64,000 nt of DNA from Chloroflexota bacterium (GTDB lineage Bacteria; Chloroflexota; Limnocylindria; Limnocylindrales; CSP1-4), in the NCBI GenBank assembly GCA_021786265.1, contig JAJYNP010000084.1:1-64000 (forward strand), given 5' to 3'. The notes under the pieces were generated by a model that was given only the letters and a program-made list of their open reading frames with translations, did not search any database and was not told where the DNA came from. Below are positions 16,890-25,633 of the stretch, piece by piece. Position numbers and translations under genes: made by a program. The stretch's first letter is position 1; each line of letters begins with the position of its first letter.

Positions 16890-17747
16890 ATGGACATGAC
16901 GACTCGTGCAGGCGGGCCCGTTGGAGGTGCCCCGGGCCCCGGGGGGCGGGTGCTCGCGGGTTCGCCGGCTGAGACCGAGCCCCTGCTCAGGCTGCGGGGC
17001 ATCAGCAAGCACTTCGGTGCGGTCCAGGCGCTGTTCGATGTCGACCTGGATCTTCCGGCGGGAGAGGTGACCGCGCTGTGCGGCGACAACGGTGCAGGCA
17101 AGTCGGTGCTGACCAAGACCATTGCCGGCATCCACCAGCCGGACCGAGGAGAGATGTACTGGGAGGGCCGGCTCGTCCACATCCACAGCCCGAAGGACTC
17201 CGCCTCCCTCGGCATCGAGACCGTGTACCAGGACCTCGCCCTCGCCGACAACCTGGACATCGTGCAGAACATGTTCCTGGGTCGCGAGAGGATGAACCGG
17301 ATCTTCCTCAACGAGGACTCCATGGAGCGGGCGGCGGCGGAGACCCTGGCCAGCCTGCACGTGACCACGGTCCGCTCGATCCGCCAGCCGGTGGCCACCC
17401 TGTCCGGCGGCCAGCGCCAGGCCGTGGCCGTCGCCAAGGCGGTCATGTGGAATTCCAAGCTGGTGATGCTCGACGAGCCGACGGCGGCGCTCGGCGTGGC
17501 GCAGACCCGGATGGTGCTCGACCTGGTCAAACGGCTCAAGGACCACGGCCTCGCGGTCATGGTCATCTCTCACAACCTGAACGACGTCTTCGAGGTCGCC
17601 GACCGGGTGGCCGTTCTTCACCTCGGCCGCATGGTCGCCCAGGACCGGCTCTCGGCCTTCGACCGGGAGAGCGTGGTCGACTTCATGACCTCCGGCCGGT
17701 CGACCCGCCAGGCGGTCGCATCCGGCTCCAACCTGGGGAGGAACTGA
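16890..17747 (+). CDS. Sugar ABC transporter ATP-binding protein, single nucleotide-binding domain
   Basis: Energises the sugar importer. It has Walker A GDNGAGKS, signature TLSGGQRQAVAVAKAV, Walker B LVMLDEPTAALG and switch His in VISHNLNDVF. At 285 aa it contains one nucleotide-binding domain, unlike the double-domain RbsA/XylG of enterobacteria; it would act as a homodimer, as in many actinobacteria and Chloroflexota. ATG 16890 gives about 35 variable residues before the domain. The permease starts three bases after its stop. Confidence 0.9.
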   Translation: MDMTTRAGGPVGGAPGPGGRVLAGSPAETEPLLRLRGISKHFGAVQALFDVDLDLPAGEVTALCGDNGAGKSVLTKTIAGIHQPDRGEMYWEGRLVHIHSPKDSASLGIETVYQDLALADNLDIVQNMFLGRERMNRIFLNEDSMERAAAETLASLHVTTVRSIRQPVATLSGGQRQAVAVAKAVMWNSKLVMLDEPTAALGVAQTRMVLDLVKRLKDHGLAVMVISHNLNDVFEVADRVAVLHLGRMVAQDRLSAFDRESVVDFMTSGRSTRQAVASGSNLGRN

Positions 17748-17750
17748 GCA

Positions 17751-19106
17751 GTGGCTGGGGTCGAGCACGAAGGCGCGGGCGCGACGCCTCCCGGCGACAT
17801 TCCGACCGAGGCGGAAGCTGCGCCGGACCTCACCGCCGCGGCAGTCGAGGTCATCCCACCGGAGATCGTCGCCCAGTCGCTGGCGCAGTACCTGCGGGCG
17901 TGGTTCACCCGGGTGAAGGGCGGCGACGCCGGCGTGCTGCCCGTCGTGGGCGCCCTGGTCGCCGTCACGGTTGTCTTCCAGGTCGTCAGCCCGAACCACA
18001 TCTACCTCTCGCCGGGCAACCTCGTCAACCTGTTCGACCAGAGCGCGGTGTTCATCGTGCTGGGGATGGGCGAGATCTTCGTCCTGCTGCTGGGTGAGAT
18101 CGACCTGTCGATCGGCTATGTCGCGGCGATCGGCGGGATCCTTGCTGGCGAGTTCGTGCAGCCGGACATCAACTGGCCGTGGTGGGCGGCGATCACCGCG
18201 GCGCTGCTCGCGTGCGCCGGGATCGGGGCCCTCCACGGGATCATCATCACCCGGTTGCGGTTGCCGTCGTTCGTGGTCACGCTGGCCGGCAACCTGTTCT
18301 GGTTCGGGGTCATGATCATCATCCTCGGCCCCGCCGGTGGCGTGGCGATCACCAGCACGATTCAATCCAACCAGCAGGTCCTGTCCGGCATCGTGTACTC
18401 GTACATCGATCCGGTCGTCAGCTGGATCGGGCTGGTGGCGATCGTCGCGCTGCTCGGCGCGACGATGTGGCTGCGCGACACCGGCCGGCGGCGCAGCGGC
18501 CTGGTGGCCCCTCCGGTGGGCCTGACCCTCGCCAAGATCGCCTTCATCGCCGTGGCCGGGATCGCCGTCGTGGCCATCTGCAACATCAACCGGGGCCAGT
18601 ACCTGCCGATCATCGGGGTGCCGTGGGTGGTGCCACTCGTCCTCGTCGTGCTCGGGGCTTCGATGGTCCTGTTCGAACGGACCCAGTTCGGGCGCCACAT
18701 GTATGCAGTCGGCGGCAACCCCGAGGCGGCCCGACGGGCGGGCGTCGGGGTGACCGCAATCCGCACGTGGGCCTTCGTCCTCTGCTCGTTCACCGCCGGG
18801 ATAGCCGGCATCATCTATTGCTCCCAACTGGGCGGCATCACCACCAATATCAACGGCGGTCAGTACGTGCTCTACGCTGTGGCCGCCGCGGTCATCGGCG
18901 GCACCAGCCTCATCGGCGGGCGCGGCAGGGCAATCCACGGTCTTCTCGGTGGGCTCGTCATCGGGGCCATCTACAACGGGCTGTACCTGCTCGGGCTCCA
19001 GATCCAGTGGCAACTGATCGCCACGGGACTCGTGCTGCTTGCCGCAGTGACCATCGATGCGCTGTCCCGGCGAGGGGCCACCGGCGGGAGCCTGGTCCGA
19101 GTCTGA
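17751..19106 (+). CDS. Sugar ABC transporter permease (XylH/RbsC family)
   Basis: A 451-residue inner-membrane permease of the branched-chain amino-acid/sugar permease family. About 55 soluble residues precede many hydrophobic helices. Recognisable segments are VFIVLGMGEIFVLLLGEIDL with SIGY following, and later AVGGNPEAARRAGVGV, the conserved coupling region, and IGGTSLIGGRGR. The GTG at 17751 has GGGGAGG upstream. It ends the sugar-uptake operon. Confidence 0.9.
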   Translation: MAGVEHEGAGATPPGDIPTEAEAAPDLTAAAVEVIPPEIVAQSLAQYLRAWFTRVKGGDAGVLPVVGALVAVTVVFQVVSPNHIYLSPGNLVNLFDQSAVFIVLGMGEIFVLLLGEIDLSIGYVAAIGGILAGEFVQPDINWPWWAAITAALLACAGIGALHGIIITRLRLPSFVVTLAGNLFWFGVMIIILGPAGGVAITSTIQSNQQVLSGIVYSYIDPVVSWIGLVAIVALLGATMWLRDTGRRRSGLVAPPVGLTLAKIAFIAVAGIAVVAICNINRGQYLPIIGVPWVVPLVLVVLGASMVLFERTQFGRHMYAVGGNPEAARRAGVGVTAIRTWAFVLCSFTAGIAGIIYCSQLGGITTNINGGQYVLYAVAAAVIGGTSLIGGRGRAIHGLLGGLVIGAIYNGLYLLGLQIQWQLIATGLVLLAAVTIDALSRRGATGGSLVRV

Positions 19107-19223
19107 CCGGGATCCGTGGCCTCGACCACCTGAGCGCGCCCGGCCGGCCGTCGGTTCATGCGGCGACCGGCCGGCTGACCACCTGGGGCAGGCGGACACG
19201 CTGCACCACTATGCGCAGATCTG

Positions 19224-19229
19224 TATAAT
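19224..19229 (+). promoter_or_regulatory. Consensus -10 box of the arg operon, probably leaderless
   Basis: TATAAT is a perfect -10 hexamer nine bases before ATG 19239, so the transcript would start almost at the codon. The surrounding TGTATAATCATGCGC resembles one half of an ArgR box, and ATGCGC is repeated at 19211 and 19231, which fits repression by the ArgR encoded in this operon. No good -35 box was identified. Confidence 0.55.
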
Positions 19230-19238
19230 CATGCGCCC

Positions 19239-20414
19239 ATGGCCACTCATACCGATCTCTCCGGCGCGAGCACTGCCACGTCTCATCCCGTCTCGCGGGC
19301 CCCGCTCGCGCGGCGGCCCGGATCCGGCGCGCCCGCCCGGCCGATCCGCGTCGGCATCCTCGGCGCCACCGGGTACGTCGGCGCGGAGCTGGTCCGGCTG
19401 CTGGAACGCCACCCGGCGGTCCGCATCGTGGCGCTCGCGGCGCGAAACCGGGACGGCGTGCCGGTCGGCGAGGCGTTCGCGCACCTGGCCGAAACCGGCC
19501 ACCGCATCGACCCGGCGCTCCCGGACGAGTCGCAGCTCGACGCGGTCATGCTCGCGCTGCCGCACGGCCAGGCGGCCACCATCGCGCCCGGGCTCGCGTC
19601 GAGCGGGCTGCTCGTGGTCGACCTGGGCGCGGACTTCCGCCTCGCCGACCCGGCGGACTACCGGGAGTTCTACGCACTCGATCACCCGGCGCCCGAGCTG
19701 CTCCCCGGCGGCCCGGGGCGCCCGGCGTCCGCCGACCGCGCCGCGCTCCCGGCGGCGGTGTACGGGCTCCCCGAGATCCACCGCGACCAGATCCGGGACG
19801 CACGGCTGATCGCCTCGCCGGGCTGCTATCCCACCACCGCGATCCTCGCCCTGGCGCCGCTGGCGCGCGCCGGCCTGATCGCGGACGTCGTGGTCGACGC
19901 CAAGAGCGGGGTGAGCGGCGCGGGCCGCGAGCCGAAGCTCGAGACGCACTTCTCGGAGGCGAACGAGTCGGTGCGGGCGTACGGGCTGGGCGGCCACCGC
20001 CACCTCCCGGAGATCCGCGGCGAGCTCGCCGCGCTGGGCGCGTCGGCCGGGTCGATGGCGGGCCTGGTCTTCACGCCCCACCTGGTGCCCATGACCCGCG
20101 GGCTCCTTGCCACCTGCTACGTGCGGCCGTCGCGGCCGGTGACGCAGGGGGAGCTCGACGCTCTCTACGCCGGGATGTACGGCGACGAGCCGTTCGTGCA
20201 GGTCGCGCCCTCGCCGCCCTCGACGAAGACCGTGACCGGCAGCAACCTGTGCCGCGTGCACGTCCGGCTCGACACCCGGAGCGGCCGGATCCTGGCGATC
20301 GCCGTCACGGACAACCTCGTGAAGGGCGCCGCCGGGCAGGCGGTGCAGTCGCTCAACATCGCGAGCGGCCTGCCCGAGACGACCGGGCTCGAGCAGCTCC
20401 CCCTCTACCCATGA
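19239..20414 (+). CDS. argC: N-acetyl-gamma-glutamyl-phosphate reductase
   Basis: NADPH-dependent reductase making N-acetylglutamate semialdehyde in arginine synthesis. It shows the nucleotide-binding GILGATGYVGAELVRLL, the catalytic Cys196 in SPGCYPTTAI, GGHRHLPEI and TPHLVPMTRG. The 391 aa include about 35 unconserved N-terminal residues. The ATG lies just after a TATAAT box. Its stop overlaps the argJ start by four bases. It is the first gene of argC-argJ-argB-argR. Confidence 0.95.
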   Translation: MATHTDLSGASTATSHPVSRAPLARRPGSGAPARPIRVGILGATGYVGAELVRLLERHPAVRIVALAARNRDGVPVGEAFAHLAETGHRIDPALPDESQLDAVMLALPHGQAATIAPGLASSGLLVVDLGADFRLADPADYREFYALDHPAPELLPGGPGRPASADRAALPAAVYGLPEIHRDQIRDARLIASPGCYPTTAILALAPLARAGLIADVVVDAKSGVSGAGREPKLETHFSEANESVRAYGLGGHRHLPEIRGELAALGASAGSMAGLVFTPHLVPMTRGLLATCYVRPSRPVTQGELDALYAGMYGDEPFVQVAPSPPSTKTVTGSNLCRVHVRLDTRSGRILAIAVTDNLVKGAAGQAVQSLNIASGLPETTGLEQLPLYP

Positions 20415-21844
20415 GCCCCGAGGCGATCGGCACGCCGAGTGCCGCGGCCGCTCCCCCGCTCGATGCGTCGGCACTGGCGTGGCTCGCCGTCGAGGCCGCC
20501 CGCATCCCGGTGGAGATGCGGCCGCGGATGCCCGCCGGCTTCGCGGCCGGGGCGCTCGCGGCCGGGATCAAGCCGAGCGGCCGGCCGGACCTCGCCGTGA
20601 TCGCCGTGACCACACCCGGCCCGGCGTCGGCGGCCGCCCTGTTCACCCGCAACCGCGTCCAGGCGGCGCCGGTGCGCCTGAGCCGGGCCCATCTTGCCGC
20701 GACCGGCGCCCGGACCGACGGGCACACAGGCGGCGCCGGGGGACCACAGAGGGAGGACGGCTCGATCTCGTCGCGTCAGGGCGAGTGGACGCCGCCACAC
20801 GGCCACGCCCGGGCGGTCGTCGTCACGGCGGGCTCGGCCAATGCCGCCACGGGACCCGCGGGCGACGCCGACCAGGCGGAGATCGCCCGCCTGCTTGCAG
20901 CCGCCGCGGGGTGCGCGCCGGAGGAGACGCTCCTCGCATCGACCGGGCTGATCGGGACGCGGCTGCCGGTGGACGCGGTGGCCTCCGGGATCGCGGCGCT
21001 GGTCCCTGCCGGGCTTGCCGGGGACGAAGCGTCCCTTGCCGCCGTCGCCACGGCGATGATGACCACCGACACGCGGCTCAAGGCGGCCACGGTGAGCCTG
21101 GAGCTGCCAGCCCCCGGGGGCGCCCGCCAGGTCCGCGTCACGGGGGTGGTCAAGGGCGTCGGCATGATCCATCCCGGCATGGCGACCATGATCGCGCTGG
21201 TCCTGACCGACGTGCCGGTCGCTCCCGCGACGCTCGCGGGCCTGCTGCGCCCCGCGGTTGCGCTCTCGTTCGACCAGCTCACCGTGGACGGCGACACCTC
21301 CACCAACGACACCGTCTTCGTGCTGGCCTCGGGCGCCGCGGGCACGCACGAGGTGGCGCCGGGGACGGCCGAGGCAGATCGCCTCGGCTCCGCCCTCGCG
21401 GCCGTGTGCCGGTCGCTCGCCCGCCAGCAGGCCGCCGACGGCGAGGGCGCGACATGCCTGCTCACCTGCCGCGTGGCCGGCGCGGCGGATCTCGCCGATG
21501 CGCGCGCCGTCTCGCGCGCGGTCGTCGGCAGCAGCCTCCTGAAAGCGGCGGTGCACGGGCGCGACCCGAACTGGGGCCGCGTGGCGGCGGCGGCCGGCGC
21601 CGCGCACCGTCCGGACGGCGCACCGGTGTCGCTCGCGATGGAATCGCTCCACATCGCGCTCTGCGGCACGCCGGTCTTCGCCGGCGCCCCGCTCCCGTTC
21701 GATGCGGCCGCGGTCAGCGCCGCGATGGCCGCGCCGGAGGTCGTGATCGACGTGGACCTGGGGCTTGGCGCGGCGACGGCCGAGGCGTGGGGGTGCGACC
21801 TGACCGAGGCGTACGTCCGCGAGAACGCGGAGTACTCGACGTGA
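20411..21844 (+). CDS. argJ: Bifunctional ornithine acetyltransferase / N-acetylglutamate synthase
   Basis: Recycles the acetyl group between acetylornithine and glutamate. The proenzyme cleaves itself before a Thr; Thr259 in MIHPGMATM fits that position. DGDTSTNDTVFVLASG and GRDPNWGRVAAAAG are diagnostic. At 477 aa it is longer than usual because of a 40-residue N-terminal extension and a Gly/Ser/Gln-rich insert around residues 102-130. KGVGMI replaces the common KGSGMI. It is coupled to argC (ATGA) and to argB (GTGA). Confidence 0.93.
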   Translation: MSPEAIGTPSAAAAPPLDASALAWLAVEAARIPVEMRPRMPAGFAAGALAAGIKPSGRPDLAVIAVTTPGPASAAALFTRNRVQAAPVRLSRAHLAATGARTDGHTGGAGGPQREDGSISSRQGEWTPPHGHARAVVVTAGSANAATGPAGDADQAEIARLLAAAAGCAPEETLLASTGLIGTRLPVDAVASGIAALVPAGLAGDEASLAAVATAMMTTDTRLKAATVSLELPAPGGARQVRVTGVVKGVGMIHPGMATMIALVLTDVPVAPATLAGLLRPAVALSFDQLTVDGDTSTNDTVFVLASGAAGTHEVAPGTAEADRLGSALAAVCRSLARQQAADGEGATCLLTCRVAGAADLADARAVSRAVVGSSLLKAAVHGRDPNWGRVAAAAGAAHRPDGAPVSLAMESLHIALCGTPVFAGAPLPFDAAAVSAAMAAPEVVIDVDLGLGAATAEAWGCDLTEAYVRENAEYST

Positions 21845-22752
21845 CGGGCCGGTCCGGCAGGGCAAGCGCTGCCCAGGCGGGCGCACGGAGGGCGCGGAGG
21901 GCGCGGAGGGCGCCGGGCGCGCGCGGGGACGCGCAGGGGAGGCCGGGCGCGCAGGCCGTGCAGGGCGTGCCGGGCGCGCCCGACATCGCCGGGCTCGTCG
22001 TGGTGAAGCTGGGCGGCACGACGATCGCCGGGCAGGAGCACGTCCTGGACCAGCTCGCCGAGCTGGCCCGCACCCGACCCCTCGTCGTGGTGCACGGGGG
22101 TGGCGCCCGCGTCACGTCGTGGCTCGAGCGGCTCGGCGTGCCGACGCGCTTCGAGGACGGCCTGAGGGTCACGGATGAGGCCTCGCTCGAGGTGACGGCC
22201 GCCGTGCTGCGCGGCGCCCTGAACGTGGAGCTGGTGGCCGCCCTCCGCGCCCGTGGATGCGACGCCGCCGGGCTCTCCGGTGTCGACGGTGGGCTCCTGG
22301 CCGGCCACCGCGTGCCCGGTAAGGGGCTCGTCGCGACCGTCGCCGGCGTCCGCGCCGGGCTTCTCGAGACGCTCCTCGCCGCCGGGCACGTGCCGGTGAT
22401 CGCGCCGCTGGCGCTCGACGAGCAGGGCGCCGTGTGCAACGTGAACGCCGACGACGCCGCCGCCGGGCTCGCCCGCGGGCTGGGTGCCGCGCGCCTGGTG
22501 CTGCTCACGGACGTCGACGGGGTCCGCGGCGCCGACGGCGCCCGCATCCCCCGGATCGGGGCCGACCAGGCCGAACGACTGATCGCCGACGGGGTCATCG
22601 GGGGCGGCATGATCCCCAAGGTCCGCGCCGCGCTCAGCGGAATCTCGGCCGTCCCCGGGGCGGCGGCGATCATCGCCGACGGGTCGGGCCCCGACGTCGT
22701 GCGACGCGCCCTCGAGGACACCGACCTCGGGACGCGGATCGTGGCGGCGTGA
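21841..22752 (+). CDS. argB: Acetylglutamate kinase
   Basis: Phosphorylates N-acetylglutamate with ATP. The amino-acid-kinase core starts at LVVVKLGGTTIAGQ and includes VVVHGGGARVTSWLERLG, NVNADDAAAGLA and VLLTDVDGV. GTG 21841 overlaps the argJ stop and yields 303 aa with a 50-residue Arg/Ala/Gly-rich leader encoded by short GGCGCGGAG repeats; a later in-frame GTG close to the core is a possible true start. The argR start is ten bases downstream. Confidence 0.93.
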   Translation: MTGRSGRASAAQAGARRARRARRAPGARGDAQGRPGAQAVQGVPGAPDIAGLVVVKLGGTTIAGQEHVLDQLAELARTRPLVVVHGGGARVTSWLERLGVPTRFEDGLRVTDEASLEVTAAVLRGALNVELVAALRARGCDAAGLSGVDGGLLAGHRVPGKGLVATVAGVRAGLLETLLAAGHVPVIAPLALDEQGAVCNVNADDAAAGLARGLGAARLVLLTDVDGVRGADGARIPRIGADQAERLIADGVIGGGMIPKVRAALSGISAVPGAAAIIADGSGPDVVRRALEDTDLGTRIVAA

Positions 22753-22762
22753 GGAGGCAGCC

Positions 22763-23275
22763 ATGTCGGTGTTGAGCCCGGCCGCCAAGCGCGTCCGGCA
22801 GCGGCTGATCCTCGAGCTGATCGCCCTGGTCCCCGTGCACAGCCAGGAGGAGCTGGTCGAGCTGCTCGCCGCACGCGGGTTCATGGTGACGCAGGCGACC
22901 GTCTCGCGCGACGTCGCCGAGCTCGGGCTGGTCAAGGCGCCGCGCGCCTCCGCCCACGTGTACGTCGCTCCCGAGGCGCTGGGCCGGGAGGCGCTCGGCC
23001 GCGACCTCGTGGCGGCCGACGATCGCCTGGCCCGGGTGCTCGAGTCGGGCCCGGTGACCGTGGGCCGCAGCGGGCTCATCCTCGTCCTCCGCGGCGAGGT
23101 GGGCAGCGCGCAGGCGCTCGCGCGCGCCATCGACGAGTCGAGCCTGCAGGAGCAGGAGGGCACGCTCGCGGGCGACGACACCGTCCTCGTGCTGTTCGCC
23201 GACGACGAGCGGCTGGAGCGCTGGCGCGGCCGCTTCCGTCGCCTGCAGGGCCTTCCGCCGGAGTCGTCCGGCTAG
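22763..23275 (+). CDS. argR: Arginine repressor
   Basis: ArgR represses arginine synthesis when bound to arginine. The N-terminal winged helix shows VHSQEELVELLAARGFMVTQ and the DNA-contact motif TVSRDVAELGLVKAPR. The C-terminal oligomerisation and arginine-binding domain shows VLRGEVGSAQALARAIDES and GTLAGDDTVLVL. The 170 aa are slightly longer than usual. Placed inside the operon, it probably controls the argC promoter. Confidence 0.93.
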   Translation: MSVLSPAAKRVRQRLILELIALVPVHSQEELVELLAARGFMVTQATVSRDVAELGLVKAPRASAHVYVAPEALGREALGRDLVAADDRLARVLESGPVTVGRSGLILVLRGEVGSAQALARAIDESSLQEQEGTLAGDDTVLVLFADDERLERWRGRFRRLQGLPPESSG

Positions 23276-23381
23276 GGGTCCTGCGCCCTCCTCCGGCGGG
23301 GCGGCCGTTCCGCCTCCGGTCGGCCCGGCGCCGCCGCGTTGCCACGAAGCACCGTGTCCGTCATCACTCAAGGAGCATCCC

Positions 23382-24647
23382 ATGCGCAAGGTCATCCTCG
23401 CCTACTCCGGCGGTCTCGACACCTCGGTCGCCGTCGCCTGGCTCCGGGAGACGATGGACGCCGACGTCGTCACCCTCACCGTCGACGTCGGCGGCGGCTC
23501 GCTCCGGGAGGGCGTGCAGCGCCGTGCCATCAGCGCCGGCGCGTCCCGGGCGTACGTGCTCGACGCCCGCGAGCGGTTCGTGGTCGACTACTGCTTCCCC
23601 TCGATGCAGGCGAACGCGCTCTACCAGGGCGTCTATCCGCTGGCCACCGCCCTGGCACGGCCGCTGATCGCCCAGCTCCTGGTCGAGGTCGCCCAGCGGG
23701 AGGGCGCCGACGCGGTCGCCCACGGCTGCACCGGCAAGGGGAACGACCAGGTCCGCTTCGACGTGGCCGTCCACGCCCTCGATCCATCCCTCGAGGTGAT
23801 CGCTCCGATGCGGATCGGCATGGGGCTCTCGCGCGACCAGGAGATCGAGTACGCGCAGGCCCGGGGGATCGAGGTCCCGATCACGAAGGCGTCGCCCTAC
23901 TCGATCGATCAGAACATCTGGGGACGCTCGATCGAGACGGGCGTCCTGGAGGACCCCTGGACGGCGCCGCCGGCCGACGTCTACGCCTGGACCGTCGACC
24001 CGGGGAAGGCGCCGGCGGTTCCGGCCGAGGTCACCATCGGCTTCGAGGGCGGCATCCCGGTGAGCCTGGATGGCGTTCGGCTGTCGCCGGTCGAGCTGGT
24101 CGACCAGCTGGGCACGCTGGCGGGGGCGCACGGGGTCGGCCGGATCGACCACGTCGAGGATCGCCTGATCGGGATCAAGAGCCGCGAGATCTACGAATCG
24201 CCCGCCGCCGTCGCCCTGTTCGCCGCCCACCACGCGCTCGAGGGGCTCACGCTGTCGAAGGAGCAGCTGCGCTTCAACCGGCTGGTGAGCGACGAGCTGG
24301 CGCAGGCCACCTACGACGGGCTCTGGTTCAACGCGCTCCACCGCGACCTGCGCGACTACGTGCGGTCCTCCCAGCGGGTCGTGACCGGCGAGGTCCGGCT
24401 GCGGCTCGACCACGGGTCCCTCGCGGTCGTCGGCCGGCGCAGCGACCTGTCGCTGTACGACCGGGCGCTCGCCACCTACGAGGCGGATGACGCGTTCGAC
24501 CACGCGAGCGCCGTCGGCTTCATCAAGATCTTCGGGCTTCCGCTCCGGACCGAGGCGGCGCGCCAGGGCAGCGCCTGGGCCTGGACCCAGCCGCTGGCGG
24601 ACAAGCTGCCCGCGAGCGTGGTCTCGGCCGAGGGTGCCCGCCCGTAG
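23382..24647 (+). CDS. argG: Argininosuccinate synthase
   Basis: ATP-dependent condensation of citrulline and aspartate. MRKVILAYSGGLDTSVAVAW carries the PP-loop SGGLDTS. GCTGKGNDQVRF, then SIDQNIWGRSIE and GFEGGIPVSLDGV are diagnostic. The 421 aa match the family. ATG 23382 is preceded by AAGGAG. A 106-bp gap separates it from argR, so it may have its own promoter as well. Confidence 0.96.
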   Translation: MRKVILAYSGGLDTSVAVAWLRETMDADVVTLTVDVGGGSLREGVQRRAISAGASRAYVLDARERFVVDYCFPSMQANALYQGVYPLATALARPLIAQLLVEVAQREGADAVAHGCTGKGNDQVRFDVAVHALDPSLEVIAPMRIGMGLSRDQEIEYAQARGIEVPITKASPYSIDQNIWGRSIETGVLEDPWTAPPADVYAWTVDPGKAPAVPAEVTIGFEGGIPVSLDGVRLSPVELVDQLGTLAGAHGVGRIDHVEDRLIGIKSREIYESPAAVALFAAHHALEGLTLSKEQLRFNRLVSDELAQATYDGLWFNALHRDLRDYVRSSQRVVTGEVRLRLDHGSLAVVGRRSDLSLYDRALATYEADDAFDHASAVGFIKIFGLPLRTEAARQGSAWAWTQPLADKLPASVVSAEGARP

Positions 24648-24719
24648 CCGTGTGCCGGCTGCCACCACGACACCGGGCCACCGGCGTCATCCGGCGCGAG
24701 GCCTCATGATGAGCGGCCC

Positions 24720-25310
24720 ATGATCCGCCGAGCCCGTCCGTCCGACGCACCCGCGATCCACGCGCTGATCCACCGCTACTCGGGCAGGGATCTCCTGCTG
24801 CCGCGCCCGCTCACCGACATCTACGAGCGGATCCGCGACTTCTGGGTGGCGGTGGACGGCGGGCAGGTGGTGGGCTGCGCCGCGCTCCGCATCTGGTGGC
24901 ACGACCTCGCCGAGGTCCGCTCGCTCGCGGTCGCGCCCGAGGCCGAGGGGCACGGGTACGGGGCGAGGCTGGTCGACGCCGTCGCCGCGGAGGCCACGCG
25001 GTTCGGGGTCCGGAACCTCTTCGCGCTCACCCGCATCCCCGAGTGGTTCGGGCGCAACGGGTTCGTGGCGGTCGACCGGGCCGTCCTCTACCACAAGGTG
25101 TGGGGCGACTGCGCGAGCTGCCCGAAGCGCGACGCGTGCGACGAGGTGGCCGTGGTGCGCCCGCTCGTCCCCGGGGCCGCCGACCGGCTGGTCAACCCCG
25201 ACCGGCGCGTGACCGAGCGCGTGGCGCACGTGGTGCCGCCGCGGGCACCGGGGATGGCCGAGCGGCCCGGGCTGCCGGCCCTGCCGGTCTTCGTCCACGA
25301 GGAACGCTGA
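24720..25310 (+). CDS. argA: GNAT acetyltransferase, probable short N-acetylglutamate synthase
   Basis: A 196-residue GNAT protein, likely to acetylate glutamate at the start of the arginine pathway. The acetyl-CoA fold shows IRRARPSDAPAIHALI, VAPEAEGHGYGARLVDAV and IPEWFGRNGFV. Short ArgA-type enzymes typically carry a Cys-rich end, seen here as KVWGDCASCPKRDACDEVAV. About 50 variable residues follow. The position directly after argG agrees with this role. ArgJ already provides acetyl recycling, so this enzyme would start the cycle. Confidence 0.8.
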   Translation: MIRRARPSDAPAIHALIHRYSGRDLLLPRPLTDIYERIRDFWVAVDGGQVVGCAALRIWWHDLAEVRSLAVAPEAEGHGYGARLVDAVAAEATRFGVRNLFALTRIPEWFGRNGFVAVDRAVLYHKVWGDCASCPKRDACDEVAVVRPLVPGAADRLVNPDRRVTERVAHVVPPRAPGMAERPGLPALPVFVHEER

Positions 25311-25343
25311 GCGCCCACCGCGCGCCGGGCGTCCGGCGGGCGA

Positions 25344-25580
25344 CTAGGCGAAGAGCCACTCCGCGATGTCGCCGGGTGAAGGGATCCGACCGACGCTGAC
25401 CACCTTGCCGTCGATCACGAGCCCTGGCGTGCTCATGACCCCGTAGGCCAGGATCTGGCGGTAGTCGGTCACCTTGACGATCTCCGCCTCCACGGCGGCC
25501 ATCGCGACGGCCTGCCGGGCGTTGGCCTCCAGGCGCTGGCAGTTGGGGCAGCCGGGCCCCAGGACCTCGATCTTCTTCAT
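25344..25580 (-). CDS. Small redox-active disulfide protein (thioredoxin fold, CPNC)
   Basis: A 78-residue thioredoxin-fold protein with active site GPGCPNCQRLE close to the N-terminus and a cis-Pro region MSTPGLVIDGKVVS. This is the redox-active disulfide protein 2 type often found beside PF03773 permeases and ArsR regulators. It probably donates thiols to, or regenerates, the adjacent transport system. It is the last gene of the minus-strand arsR-permease unit, 53 bp after the permease. Confidence 0.85.
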   Translation of the reverse strand: MKKIEVLGPGCPNCQRLEANARQAVAMAAVEAEIVKVTDYRQILAYGVMSTPGLVIDGKVVSVGRIPSPGDIAEWLFA

Positions 25581-25633
25581 GCGGTGCGGCTCCTTCCGGA
25601 AGGTGGCGACCGCGCGCGGGCGCGCGCGCCGGA

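Noticed and set aside
16890..17747. Truncated XylG/RbsA lacking its second ATPase domain
   Set aside because: Single-domain ATPases of this transporter type are common outside enterobacteria, and the gene has a clean end next to the permease.
20405..23395. Long minus-strand frames opposite argJ, argB and argR
   Set aside because: They shadow conserved arg genes and show no protein-like hydrophobic or motif pattern.
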